A DNA stretch of 64,000 nucleotides from Lineus longissimus. Lineage: Eukaryota > Nemertea > Pilidiophora > Heteronemertea > Lineidae. Location of the stretch: the NCBI RefSeq assembly GCF_910592395.1, contig NC_088311.1, positions 126,501 to 190,500 of the forward strand. The letters run 5' to 3'. Below the pieces are notes generated by a model. That model was given only the letters and a program-made list of their open reading frames with translations, had not been told where the DNA came from and ran no database searches. The position numbers were made by a program, and so were the translations under genes. Below are positions 12,501 to 27,400 of the stretch, piece by piece. Every line of letters starts with the position of its first letter. Position 1 is the stretch's first letter.

Positions 12501-12796
12501 GACCGCGTTTGCAGAGAAAAATTAACGTCGGGAAACGTCGCCTTTGGACGGTGATTAGAAAGAGTCCTCTTAGACGGAGGGTTAGGGTTAGTGTTATTAC
12601 TGTTGAGGGTTAGGGCTTTGGTTAGGAATGACTTCCGGCTTCCGTAAAGAATAGCCAGATCGGAGATAGATTTCAATGTGAAATGTATAAAGTAGTCTCA
12701 GTAGAGGCCCTTCTTACACCAGGCGGAGGAAGCCACACACAATACCTGATAATCTTTGAGTTCTTGATCATTGAATGCACTTTGTGCTCCACCCAT
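9581..12796 (-). CDS. Calcium and integrin-binding protein (CIB family, EF-hand)
   Basis: Seven exons on the minus strand join in frame: 12746-12796, 12106-12140, 11654-11753, 11077-11224, 10772-10881, 10266-10354 and 9581-9602. All have GT-AG borders, giving 184 residues, close to the usual 185-191 of the family. The N-terminus MGGAQS fits N-myristoylation (Gly2, Ser6). The signature GDLTFEDFLDMMSVFSDNAP and the YAFRIYDFDEDD junction are typical of CIB1-CIB4. The third EF loop (DFDEDDMISEDD) ends in Asp as in CIB1. The fourth (DLDEDNSLSFAE) is canonical with Glu at position 12. The C-terminus PDFVNSFRIRL matches the family's helix end. These proteins bind calcium and the cytoplasmic tails of integrins and other partners (CIB2 acts with TMC channels). 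I cannot decide which CIB paralogue this is. Confidence 0.95.
9747..9900. repeat. 19-bp tandem repeat, about 8 copies
   Basis: The unit caatgctcagggaacagac is repeated nearly perfectly in the last intron of the CIB gene. It reads open in all three plus frames because 19 is not a multiple of three and no unit frame holds a stop. Confidence 0.95.
10365..10484. repeat. Dispersed direct repeat, copy 2 (about 120 bp)
   Basis: Near-identical partner of 9109-9228. It begins 11 bp beyond the 3' splice site of the sixth CIB exon (10266-10354), inside the intron, so the polypyrimidine and branch region of that intron lies in or next to the duplicated block. Confidence 0.85.
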
Positions 12797-13794
12797 TTTG
12801 CTAGGTTAAATCGTGTAAAACAGCAACAGGTAAACAACACACAACAATATTAACAATGAATGTGCGATTTGTTACATCCTCGATGTACACTTCGAGGGAT
12901 GTCGGAGTTCGTCTGCGCTAGAAATAACAGGTGGCGCCACCATTTGACACTTCATAACGTGGGAAATACGAATTAGCCTCGATCCGCTTAGACCAATAGT
13001 TCTGTCCTCACTCAAGGCAAATCATGCAGTTTGCAGTTAGGACTACACTTCTGCAAAGTTTGATGAAACCCCCAGCAATGATTTTTTTTAAATCACGAAA
13101 ATGTATGTATAGAGAATGTACACGGACCCTATCGCAGATTTAATTGTGTCCTAAGCCCGCTCCTGGCTCCCCTGCCGTTGGCCATCTATACTACTTAGTA
13201 CGTACATGAAACGTCCACACAGGAGTAATGCCTCGAGAATAGGTTGGAATAAAGATAAGCTGTGATCGGCAACGGTCGTCAGCACTATGTTTGGGGTTCA
13301 TGGAATAACTCGTCCCCCGTTTCCCCCCTGAGAAGGAGGGAAACAAAGTTTATCACGACAACCTCCCATCAGGACATTGTCACATTATCACTAAACTGGT
13401 AACCAGGGGAGACATAAACAATATGATACCTGTGAACGGGTTTGTTCGCATTGTTTACTATGTAACTCCCTTGGGATCAAGGTTGTAATGAAATGGAAAG
13501 CGTGCTTTATTTTCAACTCGACTGGCAATGTACCCTACCAAAGCAATGTCATTAAAATGCATGTTAGTATGCCCTTCTATGTCGGAGTCATACTTTGGAG
13601 AGTGGTTTCGCAATGGGGCTAACAAACATGAATAATTGTATTTTCTGGATTTATGTATTTAGTTTGTACCCACGGTGTAACTGGTCAAAGCCGCGAGTAT
13701 AGCTTAGAGTAATAACTAGATTAACACTGTTAGAACGGATCAGAAAGAGGAAGGTATGCGAGAGGGTTAGGCCATAGTGACTTATTAGGGCACC
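12797..13794. other. Divergent intergenic region between CIB and the 387-residue ORF
   Basis: About 1 kb separates two head-to-head start codons, so it presumably holds both promoters. I see no TATA box that I would trust and no other ORF. The part near CIB (12840-12960) would be its 5' untranslated region. Confidence 0.4.
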
Positions 13795-14958
13795 ATGTGG
13801 ACCTGGATCAGGAGGGATGAAGGGCTTGAGTCTAACTCTGGCCTGAGTAATAAGGAGCTCAAGCTGCCGCGATCCGGGGGGCAGAGCAAGGACAAACGCA
13901 GAACACCAAGATCAGCGGTGACTCGTTTCAAGGAACCTGCTGGTGCCGATACTTCATTGAGAAGAGCGGTGTCGTCAACACTAGATACTTGTAAGCAACG
14001 GAGACCAAAATTGGTGGGGTGTCGATCGACCCGGAGTAACTACGATACATTCGCCCGAGACAGAGGCAAGGAAACGCCGGGACAACTGCGCCAACGGAGG
14101 ACGCATTCGGCGGGTAGGTTACTTGAATCAGACTCCGGTGGGACTGGGTCAGATACAGAGGATGAGTTAGAGGCGCTGCGTCAGAGGCGCAAGGAGACAC
14201 GGAAGGTGAGAAAAGGTAACGGCATGTCGATGAAGTCGGAGGGCAGCTCGGCCGTCTTGGCGGTGACTGTTGCGAATGCTCCCAAACAAGTTGCAAACTG
14301 GGACAGTGGGAGTTCCTATTCGTCATCCGCCAGCGTCTCCTCACGCGGAGGAGGTCAGGACTTGGAGTTATTGAACACACAATGGATGGGCACGTATGAT
14401 GACAATGTGGAGTCTTTTGATGAGGCGCTGAAAGCAAGACGCAAAAGTCAAAGGTTTCTGGACCCGATGTACAGCGACAAATCGAGCGAAGAGTACAAAA
14501 AACTATTAGCTGATTTAGTTGAGAAAGGCATTGTAATGGAGAGGAATAAAAATGTTACATTTGAACAGCCCTTAGATGAGCCTGATAGTAGCGCTGCTGA
14601 TGACATTCGTGTCGACCCTGGATTGGAGGCGAGGCTCAAGCAGAGACGGGCTAACGCCAAACGAGGCTGGGGCATCGTCAGGCGAAAAATGCAGGAACTG
14701 AAGTTAGAGCGGCGACAGTCAAATTCATTTCAGGGCTGGGCGATGCTTACCAAACATGCAAGAGCCATGTCGGATATAGAACGGGCAAGAGCGGACTTGT
14801 ATGAACGGTACGGTTTTGTCGAGAGTATGGGACCAGGCGAAATGCCAGAGAATAACCCGATGGCGATTAAGAAAAATGTGAACCAAGCCACGGCAAAGAT
14901 GAGGCGAATGACACAGATGGCACAGAACGCTGCGGCAAGACGCTCGACAGTCACGTGA
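13795..14958 (+). CDS. Uncharacterised basic, low-complexity protein of 387 residues
   Basis: A single uninterrupted ORF runs from an ATG in good context (gcaccATGtgg), with an in-frame TAG just upstream (13786-13788), to TGA at 14956-14958. The protein is rich in Arg, Lys and Ser and looks mostly disordered, with no signal peptide or membrane segment. A short motif L-[RK]-x-R-R recurs four times (residues 98-102, 128-132, 212-216, 281-285). A Ser/Gly-rich stretch lies near 170-190. The C-terminal third looks helical and contains two GW motifs (GWGIVRRKM at 291-299 and GWAMLTKHA at 314-322). I do not recognise the family. Splicing to a further exon cannot be excluded. Base composition is more GC-rich than the flanks, as expected for a real exon. 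Confidence 0.7.
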   Translation: MWTWIRRDEGLESNSGLSNKELKLPRSGGQSKDKRRTPRSAVTRFKEPAGADTSLRRAVSSTLDTCKQRRPKLVGCRSTRSNYDTFARDRGKETPGQLRQRRTHSAGRLLESDSGGTGSDTEDELEALRQRRKETRKVRKGNGMSMKSEGSSAVLAVTVANAPKQVANWDSGSSYSSSASVSSRGGGQDLELLNTQWMGTYDDNVESFDEALKARRKSQRFLDPMYSDKSSEEYKKLLADLVEKGIVMERNKNVTFEQPLDEPDSSAADDIRVDPGLEARLKQRRANAKRGWGIVRRKMQELKLERRQSNSFQGWAMLTKHARAMSDIERARADLYERYGFVESMGPGEMPENNPMAIKKNVNQATAKMRRMTQMAQNAAARRSTVT

Positions 14959-16610
14959 AGAGAGTTGCACGTGCGTTATCATTCAGTGGGCGAGGACTGA
15001 CGAGTATGGTCTCGGGGAGGCATGTCACCATTGTGACTGAAGGGAAACGAAGAACGAAGATATGATGACACTTAAATCGCTATCCACACTGTGAGCTTAA
15101 AGAAGCCCTTCATGACTTGGTGATATGTTATGAGGCGCACACTGCACAACCTTGTGAAGATACATCTGGCTGTGATGCAGACGGGTCAGTTTAGTCCAGT
15201 TGATCTACGAAATATACCTCAAATCATAAAAATTTGTTGTGCTGCAACTTGTTGGATCATTGAGTCGATGGATTGCACTGTCACTAGGACATTGCATTAT
15301 GAGCAAGTGTTAGTTTTTACTCGTCTTGTTATCCTGAGGACAAAAAGAGATAAGCGGAGGACAGATGAATATCATGCATATAGCCCTCATATATTCCCAT
15401 GGTTTTGATGTGCGTGGGTTTTACTCGAGGAGTCTACTCAACAGTATTTTACTGAAGAGTCACAACCTATGTGAGTAAAGACGTGAGAAATGGTTAGATC
15501 ACTATGATTCCGTTTTTACGCGGTCATGGGTTGTCTGTGGAGAATGGACACAAACCACAACGAGGCTCATGGAAACTGCATTAGGAGACCCAGGATCAAT
15601 GCTTCATAGTGGTTTATTTGCCATGCCATCCTTGATTGTATTCCCACCAGACCTGCACAGTGTTGTGAGTCACTTGACAGACTATGTGTAAGATGTGTTT
15701 GGCTTGGTCACGTTCCGTGGAACACAGCGGAATCGGCCCATGTTTATTCGCCACGAGAGAGGAGAGGTAACGGCCTGAAAGCCATATATTCCTAAAGTAT
15801 ACATGGCCCAACAATGCCATTGCTGAAGCATGCAGAACCAAGGGAACTAACCACGCTTTGTCTGTCACGTGAGTCACCACAACACGTGATGCATGAATTG
15901 TACGGCCATTTGACCACTTTCATGTCATGTGACTGCGTTTTATTTGAAGGCTATGATGGTGCTTCTTGAGTAAAACAAGATCGCGCAATGATATAATTCA
16001 TCGAAATCCTGTCAGTTGCCATGCACGGTGCAAAATTGATCTCATTAAAGTTTCATGCCCCTCATCGTGCCTTTTTCCATTTTTTCCTGGTGTTGTCAGT
16101 TTACCCATCACTTCGTAACCGATATCGGTTGACCATGATACATTAGCCAACCGCGCCTATCACTACTCGATTGCTTTATCTGTAAATTGGAGGTGTAATG
16201 TCACTCTAATGGATTAGTTCAACAGATCAATCACGTGATACATGACAGTCCATTACAGTTCACAAATAACATCGCATATTAGCCTAAGTGCAATTCTGCG
16301 ATCTCCATGCAAAATTCAAATCCGCTCATCATCGTTGGCTTCGGTCAGACTAGATGACACTAGATGAAACGCTCCGAAAACACTGGTGGCCGCCTGGGTC
16401 GGTTTGTCTGTGCACCCCTGTCGCTCTTGACATTCACATGGCGTTTTGAAGTGCGGAATCGTGTCGATCGCGAATGCTTTAACCAGAAACAATGGATAAC
16501 AGTAGAGGACTATAGTAACAGGACAGGAATTGTGTAAGACCAGCAATTAGCATGGAGGACACTTATGACTGCTGACCCAAAGCCAATGACGAGTACACTC
16601 TGGGCGCATT

Positions 16611-16675
16611 AGACCGACCTCGTCCTGTCGCCCCTCATAAGGGGAGGACGATCAGGATGACGAAATGGACTGCAT
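16611..16675. repeat. Diverged dispersed repeat, copy 1
   Basis: Shares 'gaccg-cctcgtcc-gtcgc', 'aggatgacg-aatggactgc' and their spacing with 17520-17590. This copy contains the short palindrome cccctcataagggg, which is missing from the other. Confidence 0.5.
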
Positions 16676-17519
16676 AGGAGGGCTGCGTGGGAAATTCCTA
16701 GGATATTCCCCGCACCGGGTTTTCATCACAGTGTTAATTATCAGAACGTAATTCAATGATCTTGATATCTTTCTGACAAAGCTCAACACATGGCGTATTA
16801 AAATTTTCCCCCATCCGTTCTGACTGATCATGTAAATGTAGAAAACATATTGAAAACAATTTTGCAACAACATAATTGGGCCTTTTCGGTCGAGACCTGG
16901 GGGTTATAGACATTGTTGATTGAAAAATTAACAGGCACGAAGTACTCGGTCTGCTGATTAAAACTTCAAATAAATATTTGTGATTTGAATCGAGGTGATT
17001 AACGGGGATCAAGAGAGTAACTCGTAAGTTTAGGTAATCACAAAGGGTTGGTATAATCACAAACAATGAGTTTGATCCGAATCGAAGGGATTTGTAGTGG
17101 GGGAATGGGTGGTGCGATTACATTTTTGGCAAAGGCTTTTTCAAGACCTTCTATTACATAAGCCTAAAGCTGGAATAAAACAAGATTAAGCCCAGTTCAA
17201 TTTCAAGAAATTTCGGAATCATTCATCATGCAATGGTTTGAGGGCAGTTGTCCAAACGTCACGTTCCCCGGCAACTGGCTTTACCTTTTTTAATCATAAA
17301 TCTAAGTCGTCATTACAACATTCAATACACTGAACTACATACATGTATGATGGTTCAGGTCAGCCAATGCGTGGTGGGTTTTCTGTAGACGAGTTATTCC
17401 CCGCGAAAGAAATATGCCTGTAACTGTCTAAACCCAAGACTTGATACCATGCGTGATGATTAGTCAAGCTAGATAATTGGGTTATATGCGATGAGAGCGG
17501 ACATTACTACACTCCGTAC

Positions 17520-17590
17520 GCAGTGGACCGGCCTCGTCCAGTCGCACAGGGAGATCCAATTAGGATGACGCAATGGACTGCCCCGGTGTG
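17520..17590. repeat. Diverged dispersed repeat, copy 2
   Basis: Partner of 16611-16675 in the same orientation; see that entry for the shared blocks. Confidence 0.5.
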
Positions 17591-18139
17591 ACAGCGGATA
17601 TAGTCCCCCTGGAGTCATAGTCCGGTAGCATTGTATTTGACCAATTAAGCAGCATGATCTATTGTACCGCTAACCCTAACCAAAACATTTAGCAATGCGG
17701 GCTGTTGTTACACGGACTATCAGCCCTAGGACTACTATCCCTTGCACACCGGGAGTCTATAGGGTTACGACGCGATCAGAAGCTATTATAGCATGCATTT
17801 ATGTTCATACCAACAGTAGTTTGTTTGATGTTGAAGTCATTCGATTTGAATACAATCATGTCACTCTGCTCCAAATGCCATCCTGACAATATCAGGCCAT
17901 TTCACTCGATACATATGCGTAAGGAGAAGTCGTGTTGCTCGTATTTTAAATGCATTTCTTTTAGCGAGCTTTTTAGCCGGATTTGGATGTATCAAAGGCA
18001 CGCTTTTTAGTAGGCTACCATTGTAAACAAAGGACTAGGAACGAAATCAGCGCCTCTAGTGTCAATATTGGCTTTTACTCTGATCTCATTCGTGAAATAA
18101 GTGACCTGCCGAAGATCACTGATGGCCAAACGATTCCTT

Positions 18140-18495
18140 CTTTGTAGATTTGACAACCCTGGAAAGCACATCCACTTTGACACATTTCAACAAATCTTAA
18201 TTCATTGTACCGGGGTACACACCACCACCGAGGCCCAAAGAAATTCCTTCTTCCCGCGTACCACCGTCGACTGGAACAGCCTACCTGAAGCCACAGTGAC
18301 GGCCGAGAACACCGACGCCTTCAGGAAGATGCTCACCACTTGGACCAGCGCTGATTTTAACTATTTTAACTACGACCTTACATTTTATCAACTTTTACCA
18401 TTCACCAACCAAGCTTTTATCTGTTCAACATGCGCCTGGGACTAATGGTCTGCTTAGACTGAAACCCAGTATTGGAAGAAGAAGAAGAAGACTTT
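18140..18495 (+). mobile_element. 3' fragment of a non-LTR retrotransposon (LINE)
   Basis: The translation contains NSFFPRTTVDWNSLPEATV, the characteristic C-terminal tail found after the reverse transcriptase domain in many jockey/CR1/RTE-like LINEs, where the motif is usually NSFFPRTIREWNxLP. The reading frame stops at 18443-18445. About 30 bp later there is a GAA-triplet run (18474-18491), consistent with the simple 3' tail of such elements. Only this 5'-truncated end is present, with no reverse transcriptase core. It lies just upstream of the V-ATPase gene and is most likely a dead insertion. Confidence 0.8.
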
Positions 18496-18654
18496 CTCAA
18501 TCCCCAACAAAAAGTTCCAGGGAGCGAATCGACTTCGATTTGGAGCGAAACGACTGGGGGCGAAAAGGTTCTGCCGAGACCGGAAACGAGACCAGCAGGC
18601 GGAAGGCGAATTTGCGGATTGCCCGAATAAAATTAGATTTTCTATATCATCAAG

Positions 18655-20715
<2,061 letters not shown>

Positions 20716-22689
20716 TTGGAGCTTCCACATTCATCAGTCATCATTCCAGGATACAAGAACAAGATATTAGTTCTGGCAAAACAGGTTCTTTTCAATGAAC
20801 CCTAAGGTAACATAGGCTCTTACCCTCCTGTTACCTGTAGGGACAATCTACCCCTCTGCATGTTGGGAAAATTGTGCAATGGTTGGAAACCCACTGATTT
20901 GTGTGTTGACTTAAATTCATCATTGAATTACCTAGGGTTGCGAAATGTTAGGGATAAAAGTTCATTGAAATGCATCAAAAGTATGATATTATTATAGTGA
21001 TTATGATTTACAGTGAAAGAATAATGTTGAATTACCTTGCAAATGAATAGAGGTCAGATTACTTTCTAGATTACAACAATCGAGCAGTAGTCCACGCTGA
21101 ATTGGTGATATTTTTCTTGGGGCTACCTCGTACTTTTGTTGTGACATTCTCAGACATTAAATAACACCTGGAGTTCTCTGATGTACATTCCTAAAACATT
21201 GTGATCTGAAGTAGCTGACCTCAGCCAAACAATAGCAACCTTACTGACATCGGACTATGTGCTGGACTCGTCAGGTTTGGGTCCCTTCGATTAAGAAAAC
21301 ATCGCCTTTCGACAACTGAATGTTTCTTGTTGAATTCAAATATTGAAGTGCTGCTCGCATGTTAACCACCTAGGTCATGTAGTTGACATCATGTAAGATC
21401 GTGATGGTCACTCGAGACTGTGAGTCAAGACATTGTGTCAACATGGCTGGCTGGCACATTAATCAGAAAGTGTTGATGATATTGTAGGCCTATGAGTGAT
21501 CTTCTTCATTGAACCCAACTTTAAGTGGAGGCTGTGCACCCTTTAGACATGTTAGTTTAAACCTCCATTGTGTGTTGATGTACTGAATCTGTAGACGTCT
21601 ATATGGGCAGTAGCTATAGTGAATGGTGATACTTGTCAGTTTATGTGATAAAAGATGTAGAGCACTGTGGAAACATGAGGTCAAGGGTTGACAAATATAG
21701 AGAGTTGTAAACAGAGTGATTAGTTAGTTTTATGGATGTGTACATCAGTGAACTTGTTCGAGTTCAACCTTCGATTTTATGTTTTACCTTTGCCAGCATT
21801 GTCTGATTTATATATACGGTGCATAACCAAAACAATGTTTCATAGACGATGTGACAGATACATTTAGGTACTTGTAAAGATTATTCTGGCCGTGTTGTGT
21901 AATCATGTTTTTCTCTAAGACACTAATTCCCTAGTTTACAAAGTATAAAGGAGAAATTTATGTCTTTGATAAAAATCTGAGATGATAAGTAGTCTGTAGT
22001 TGTTATAGGAAAAGAAGCATGTCTTTAAATGGATGAGAAGCCATAACGACTCTGGAACTGTAAGCAGTGAGTTGTAAATGTATAAAATATAAACTAGCCA
22101 GTAGCTGCTGCTACTACTAGATGTCAGAACTGTGCGACTAATGATAGATTCCCAATACTGGTGCAGGTGAAGCCATCTGTCTGGATGGCTCCTGACCGGA
22201 TTTACAGTATGTCTCCCTGTGCAATCTAATGTGCCTCATCAGATGTGAAAGTCTGTTGGGAGGTGATTAACGTGATGTGTCTGATTAATGTACAATATAG
22301 CTGCCCTGGTGAGTGAATTCCTCACAAAAACCTGGTAAACAGTCCTCTATTTCATGTGATTCAGATGATCGTGATCTTGAATAGAATAGAGTGGAGAGCT
22401 AATAGAACACGTCTTTGTAAGGAATTCTTTAAACCATGATGGATAGAAATCATAATGTATATTTATTGCTGTATAAATCTGTATATTATTGGTGTGTGTC
22501 GTGGTTGATGTCGTCATCATCAAATGTAAATAAACATAATCAAAGAAAATTGATTCTTTACTCATTCTGTGAACTGAACTGTCAAATACTACAACTACAA
22601 CTATATGTAATACAAGTTTTCTTTTGTATTCTACTCCTTGGGAAAGTTTGTGGACACCGAGTTTCCTCAAACATCCAAAAGAAAAATTG
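20716..22689 (+). other. Probable 3' untranslated region of the V-ATPase c'' gene and flank
   Basis: No coding exon is seen downstream of the stop. An AATAAA at 22529-22534 is a candidate cleavage signal, which would make a 3' untranslated region of about 1.8 kb; an earlier signal may be used instead. Confidence 0.35.
22529..22534 (+). terminator. Candidate polyadenylation signal (AATAAA)
   Basis: Perfect AATAAA within 'gtaaataaacat', downstream of the V-ATPase c'' stop codon, in an AT-rich context. Use is inferred only. Confidence 0.3.
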
Positions 22690-23115
22690 TGTTATGAGAT
22701 GTTCTGAAATGCCAGTGAAATGGAAACCAGCCTTATGAGGTCAGAGAGCCTCCTTGGACGCTTGTGTTATGAGATGTACCGAAATGCCAGTGAAATGGAA
22801 ACCAGCCTAATGAGGTCAGAGAGCCTCCTTGGACGCTTGTGTTATGAGATGTGCTGAAATGCCAGTGAAATGGAAACCAGCCTTATGAGGTCAGAGAGCC
22901 TCCTTGGACGCTTGTGTTATGAGATGTACCGAAATGCCAGTGAAATGGAAACCAGCCTTATGAGGTCAGAGAGCCTCCTTGGACGCTTGTGTTATGAGAT
23001 GTACCGAAATGCCAGTGAAATGGAAACCAGCCTTATGAGGTCAGAGAGCCTCCTTGGACGCTTGTGTTATGAGATGTGCTGAAATGCCAGTGAAATGGAA
23101 AACAACCTTATGAGT
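22690..23115. repeat. 75-bp tandem repeat, about 5.5 copies
   Basis: The unit begins 'gagatgtaccgaaatgccag' and ends 'ggacgcttgtgttat'. Copies alternate 'gtaccg' and 'gtgctg'/'gttctg'. The length is 25 codons, so it stays open in one frame for 70 residues, but it has no gene context. Confidence 0.92.
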
Positions 23116-24455
23116 CGACGCTTGTCATACCAATGGAAGATTCCCGCAGTTAGTCACCCCAGACAAGTATAAATGCTGCTGCCTCGTGTTGAATCACTTC
23201 AGTAGGAAAACTCTGTAAACAACTTGGTCCTTGCATTATATAGTTTGTGAACAATTGTCTTCTTGTGTCATTCCAGAGGGTCTATGGCACGAGTATGTCT
23301 TCGCACATGCTGTCTCCAGATCATTCGTCTTGGGCAACTCTCTCTTGGACACAGATTTGGTCTTGACGATTCATCCCGAGTTTCTTCATGTTAGCTAGAC
23401 AGTCAAGTCCGCTCCAGTCGTGGCTTCTGGGTCGTATTGGCAAATGCCGCTCTCTACAATTCTTATACATTTATTAATCTAGAGGTTATTTTGGTCTCTC
23501 AACAATTGACCCCAGGGGCGGAAACTTGCAGCATCTAGGCCTAAACACTGCCACGGCGTCTATGGCATGCTGGTTATGACCGACGCCAAGTGTCAATCAA
23601 TTGTATGCATTCTGTCACTGAGTAAACGCCAATTAATTGTTTATATTGTTGACAACATCTGTTTGAAGATGAGCCATTACTCATTTGTTCTGCACCCAGC
23701 CTCATGTGGAGCCGATGGTGACCGAGTCTGTTACTCTTGAGATGATGGAATCCTAACCACTTGCAGTGGAAAAGCTAAACAATACCGTTATGTCAACAAA
23801 TTTATTCTTCTTCAAGATGAACATGACGACAGAGATTTAGTATTGTACAATGAATAAGATTGGAAAATGGTACAGCTGCAAAATGCTTTTGCTCAGTGGT
23901 GCACTTGAAATCAACACCAACCAGTACGACTCGCAAGTCTGCAAAACATTTTAAGTGGCTCCTGACACCATTCATTTCATGTCATACTCGCACCCTCTTG
24001 TATCAAGAAAGTATTCTTTGCCAGTCGGCAGTTGCACTATTTGTAGATGTCTCATAATGATCATTTACAAAAACTCTACACATGCATTGTATCTTGATGC
24101 AGTTTCACTTCAAATTACGATTGATCAACAACGAAAAAAAAATCTTCATTCACTGAAGCAAATCTTCATAACTTTCGGCAATTTATCTTTCTGGTCCTCT
24201 TCCCAAAACACTTAAGCCCAAGGCTGAACAGGCAATATGCAAATAAAGGAACCTCAGATATTTCCATGAAAACACAGAAGACATCTCTTCATCACTCCAT
24301 CAGACATCAACTGTCCTTTGCAAGAGTCAACTTGGGGTTGATGTGACAATCTGTATTTATGGAATTATCATGACATCGACTTGGTGTTAGCTTATTTTTT
24401 ATTTCCTATTTTCAAAACATCTAATCCTATTTATACTGGAGATGCCCCAGTTGTG
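23116..24455. other. Intergenic region between the V-ATPase c'' and PLPPR 3' ends
   Basis: The two genes are convergent here. No supported ORF. A minus-strand AATAAA (plus-strand tttatt at 24398-24403) lies about 55 bp beyond the PLPPR stop and may be its polyadenylation signal. Confidence 0.4.
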
Positions 24456-27400
24456 TTACATATGCTGACTCCATTCTGTGGGAGAATTCCTTCGATACTG
24501 ATCTATCGTCCGTTGTAAATCTCTCTGAAATGTGTTTTGACGGTATTGTTGAGAGTTTTCTCGTGAGAGGTGACTCGGTGAAGGTCGCATCAACTGTGCT
24601 CGTGGGATACCGTTCCCATCAAATGTTGGCAGATGCGTTAGCTGTGGGTTTGAGCTGGAAATATTGTGTGTTGAATCACCAAAAAATGGCATCCTATCAC
24701 CTCTTTTTTCCTGAAGAACAAGAAAAGAAGAAATTGTTAGAAATAGGTCTTGTCTATCGGTTTTATGGTATGAAGAAAATGAACACGTGAGAAGTAAAGA
24801 ATCTTATAAAATAGTTGACACCAGTACCATCTGCTTAATGTACCAAAATCTACTCTTTAAGTTGGACTTGGTCCAAAGAGGTTTAGAATTGCTTGCTCTC
24901 TAGCACTCTAATGAGTTCTCACAACATGCTCAAAGTGAAAGCAAGATCATTGCGGTTAGAAGAGGTCAGAGTCTGGAGAACAAACAGCAGACTGGCAAAC
25001 ACTGGCACTCACTTTTTAAAGATCGAATAACTCAGACTTCACATGTTTATGACTTGAGCAAATCTTCTTTACTTCTCACAGCATAACTTATCAACTGGTC
25101 GCTAGGGTGAATGGGATACCAGTTGCTAAGGAGGGGTTGTCCAGCAGGGTACTAAGTAGCTGATCCATATCAACGTTTCCATGGTTACTAACCTGCAGGG
25201 CTTACTCATGTAAAGCAAAGTTTACAAGCGGAGATTAGAATTTAAGAGGGAACTGCTGGATACATCTGGTCAGTTGGCCGTCGGGGAGAGGTTCGTGAGG
25301 CGGGTGCTGGGAAAATAAGGACTCTGAAAGACGGAGATTACGAACACCGATCACAATAGTCACAAACGAAATGAAAAGCGCAGTGATGACATCGGGCATT
25401 CCAGAGTGGTTAAGTAGGGCCAATTCAAGATGCTATTGATAGGATGTTTTTGTGACTGGCCCCTGGTGAGCCTTTTGATATGGGAATATCATTTAATGTA
25501 TGGAAGAAAAGGATGACTGTCTAATTGATTTGCTCATTGCCTTAAATGAGAAACCAAAGGCTGTGGCATGTTTTTGTATGTACTAGGCTGCATTGTATGT
25601 ACTAGGCTGCATTGTATGTACTAGGCTGCATTGTATGTACTAGGCTGCATTGTATGTACTAGGCTGCATTGTTTGTACTAGGCTGCATTGTATGTACTGG
25701 GCTGAATTGTTAGTTCAGGTGGCTCTTTATATCTTAGAACGCTGAGCTGAGTGACCATGATCTTGAGCAAACCTATGCTCAGTTGCTGATCCTGTCTCTA
25801 CTTACGTCCGCCTCCCTGAAATCGCGGGCACGCTCCAATGACATGATGAGCTGGAGTTTCTTGTAGAGTTTCCTGTTGGAGACATACTCGTGGTAATCAA
25901 AGCTGCGCAGAACATAGGCACCCTGGGAGAAGGATAACGGCGAGTTTAGTCATACAGTGGTCAGCTGGGAAACTGACTGGTTAGAGGGAGCAAGGGTAAC
26001 TTAGATCATTCCCAACATATCTCAATAAGAGGAATAATCTACTTATTCATCTTATCTGCCCACCGGCAATCCTGCCCCAGCGTCAGAGCCATGACAGTCA
26101 AGTCGTCTCCTCGAACATTCTGGCTGGGCCAGTTGGTTGTGACTACACAGCCATAGTCCCAGCGTCAGAGCCATGACAGTCAAGTCGTCTCCTCGAACAT
26201 TCTGGCTGGGCCAGTTGGTTGTGACTACACAGCCATAGTCCCAGCGTCAAGAGCCGTGACCAGTCAAGTCGTCTCCTCGAACATTCTGGCTGGGCCAGTT
26301 GGTTGTGACTACAGAGCAATAAGCTCACTACTTACCAGGTACAATGCAATGACCAAACCGATGATGAATCCAGCTAGCACGTCCTCCCAGAAGCTCTGGT
26401 TGTGACCAATGCGACTATAGCCACACAGCAATGAGCACAGGATGAGACCGAGTGAGAAGAATGGCACAGTTATGTTCTTGCTGTGAGTGCGGGACACCCC
26501 GTGTAGGTACACCTGCAATTGAAGCGAAAACAACTTGATGAAATGTACATCTTTTATTGCTCCGTATAATAGAGAGAATCTAGACAGTGCGATCAAATCA
26601 CTGTTACAAGGTCGTTCTCACCCGAACATCACAGCATTGATCAAACCCATGAGTGGCAATGTCAGTCAAGTGTCCTAACCCAAGCCCTCTCAGCATCAGT
26701 GGCAATGTCAGTAAAGTGTCCTAACCCAAGCCCTCTCAGCATCAGTGGCAATGTCAGTAAAGTGTCCTAACCCAAGCCCTCTCAGCATCAGTGGCAATGT
26801 CAGTAAAGTGTCCTAACCCAAGCCCTCTCAGCATCAGTGGCAATGTCAGTAAAGTGTCCTAACCCAAGCCCTCTCAGCATGTTTCCTTGATAAGGGATGA
26901 AAAAAATAACCATTGAACATCACAGTGGATATCTTGATCATTGAGGTTGAGACTCCGTCACACCTTCGAAGACTCATGAACGTCTTATCTCGTACACATG
27001 GCAGCTCAAGAGGAGTGTCTGGTACTCTCTCATCATTTTGGCCGCGGGGTGGGATAGGTTAACTGACTCACGGATAAAAAGATGGCAGCATATGCAGTGA
27101 TAGCCGTTTGCATGGAAGGGAAGGATGTCCTGAAATCCAAAAAGATTAATTGTTTCAGCAGTAAGGTTTGTTAATAACTACCAGTCCCTGGTTTGAGTCG
27201 CCACCACAGGACTCTTATGAGGGGTCCATGACACATGGTGCACATGGTAATGTTAATTCAAGTTATTACTTCAATGGTCTATGACAGCACACGATTGCCC
27301 ACATTGTATCAAAATCTAAGGTCTGAGAGGAGGCATGTCTGAAGCAAGGCTGATTGTCGGACTCCCTGGAACACTGCTCCTTCAATTTGACCCAATAATA

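Larger units (their letters stand above)
14959..18139. other. Intergenic region without supported genes
   Basis: Three kilobases with only short ORFs lacking coding character. Two diverged copies of a roughly 65-bp segment occur at 16611-16675 and 17520-17590 (gaccgacctcgtcctgtcgc / gaccggcctcgtccagtcgc, both ending atggactgc), suggesting remnants of an interspersed repeat. Confidence 0.4.

Noticed and set aside
13928-14437. 169-codon minus-strand ORF
   Set aside because: Antisense shadow of the plus-strand 387-residue ORF; no start or splice support.
25780-25805. Read-through of PLPPR exon 25806-25922 to a stop (VSRDRISN)
   Set aside because: The codons begin with a consensus donor gtaagt, and an in-phase exon with a strong acceptor (24456-24710) is available. 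A shorter isoform remains possible.
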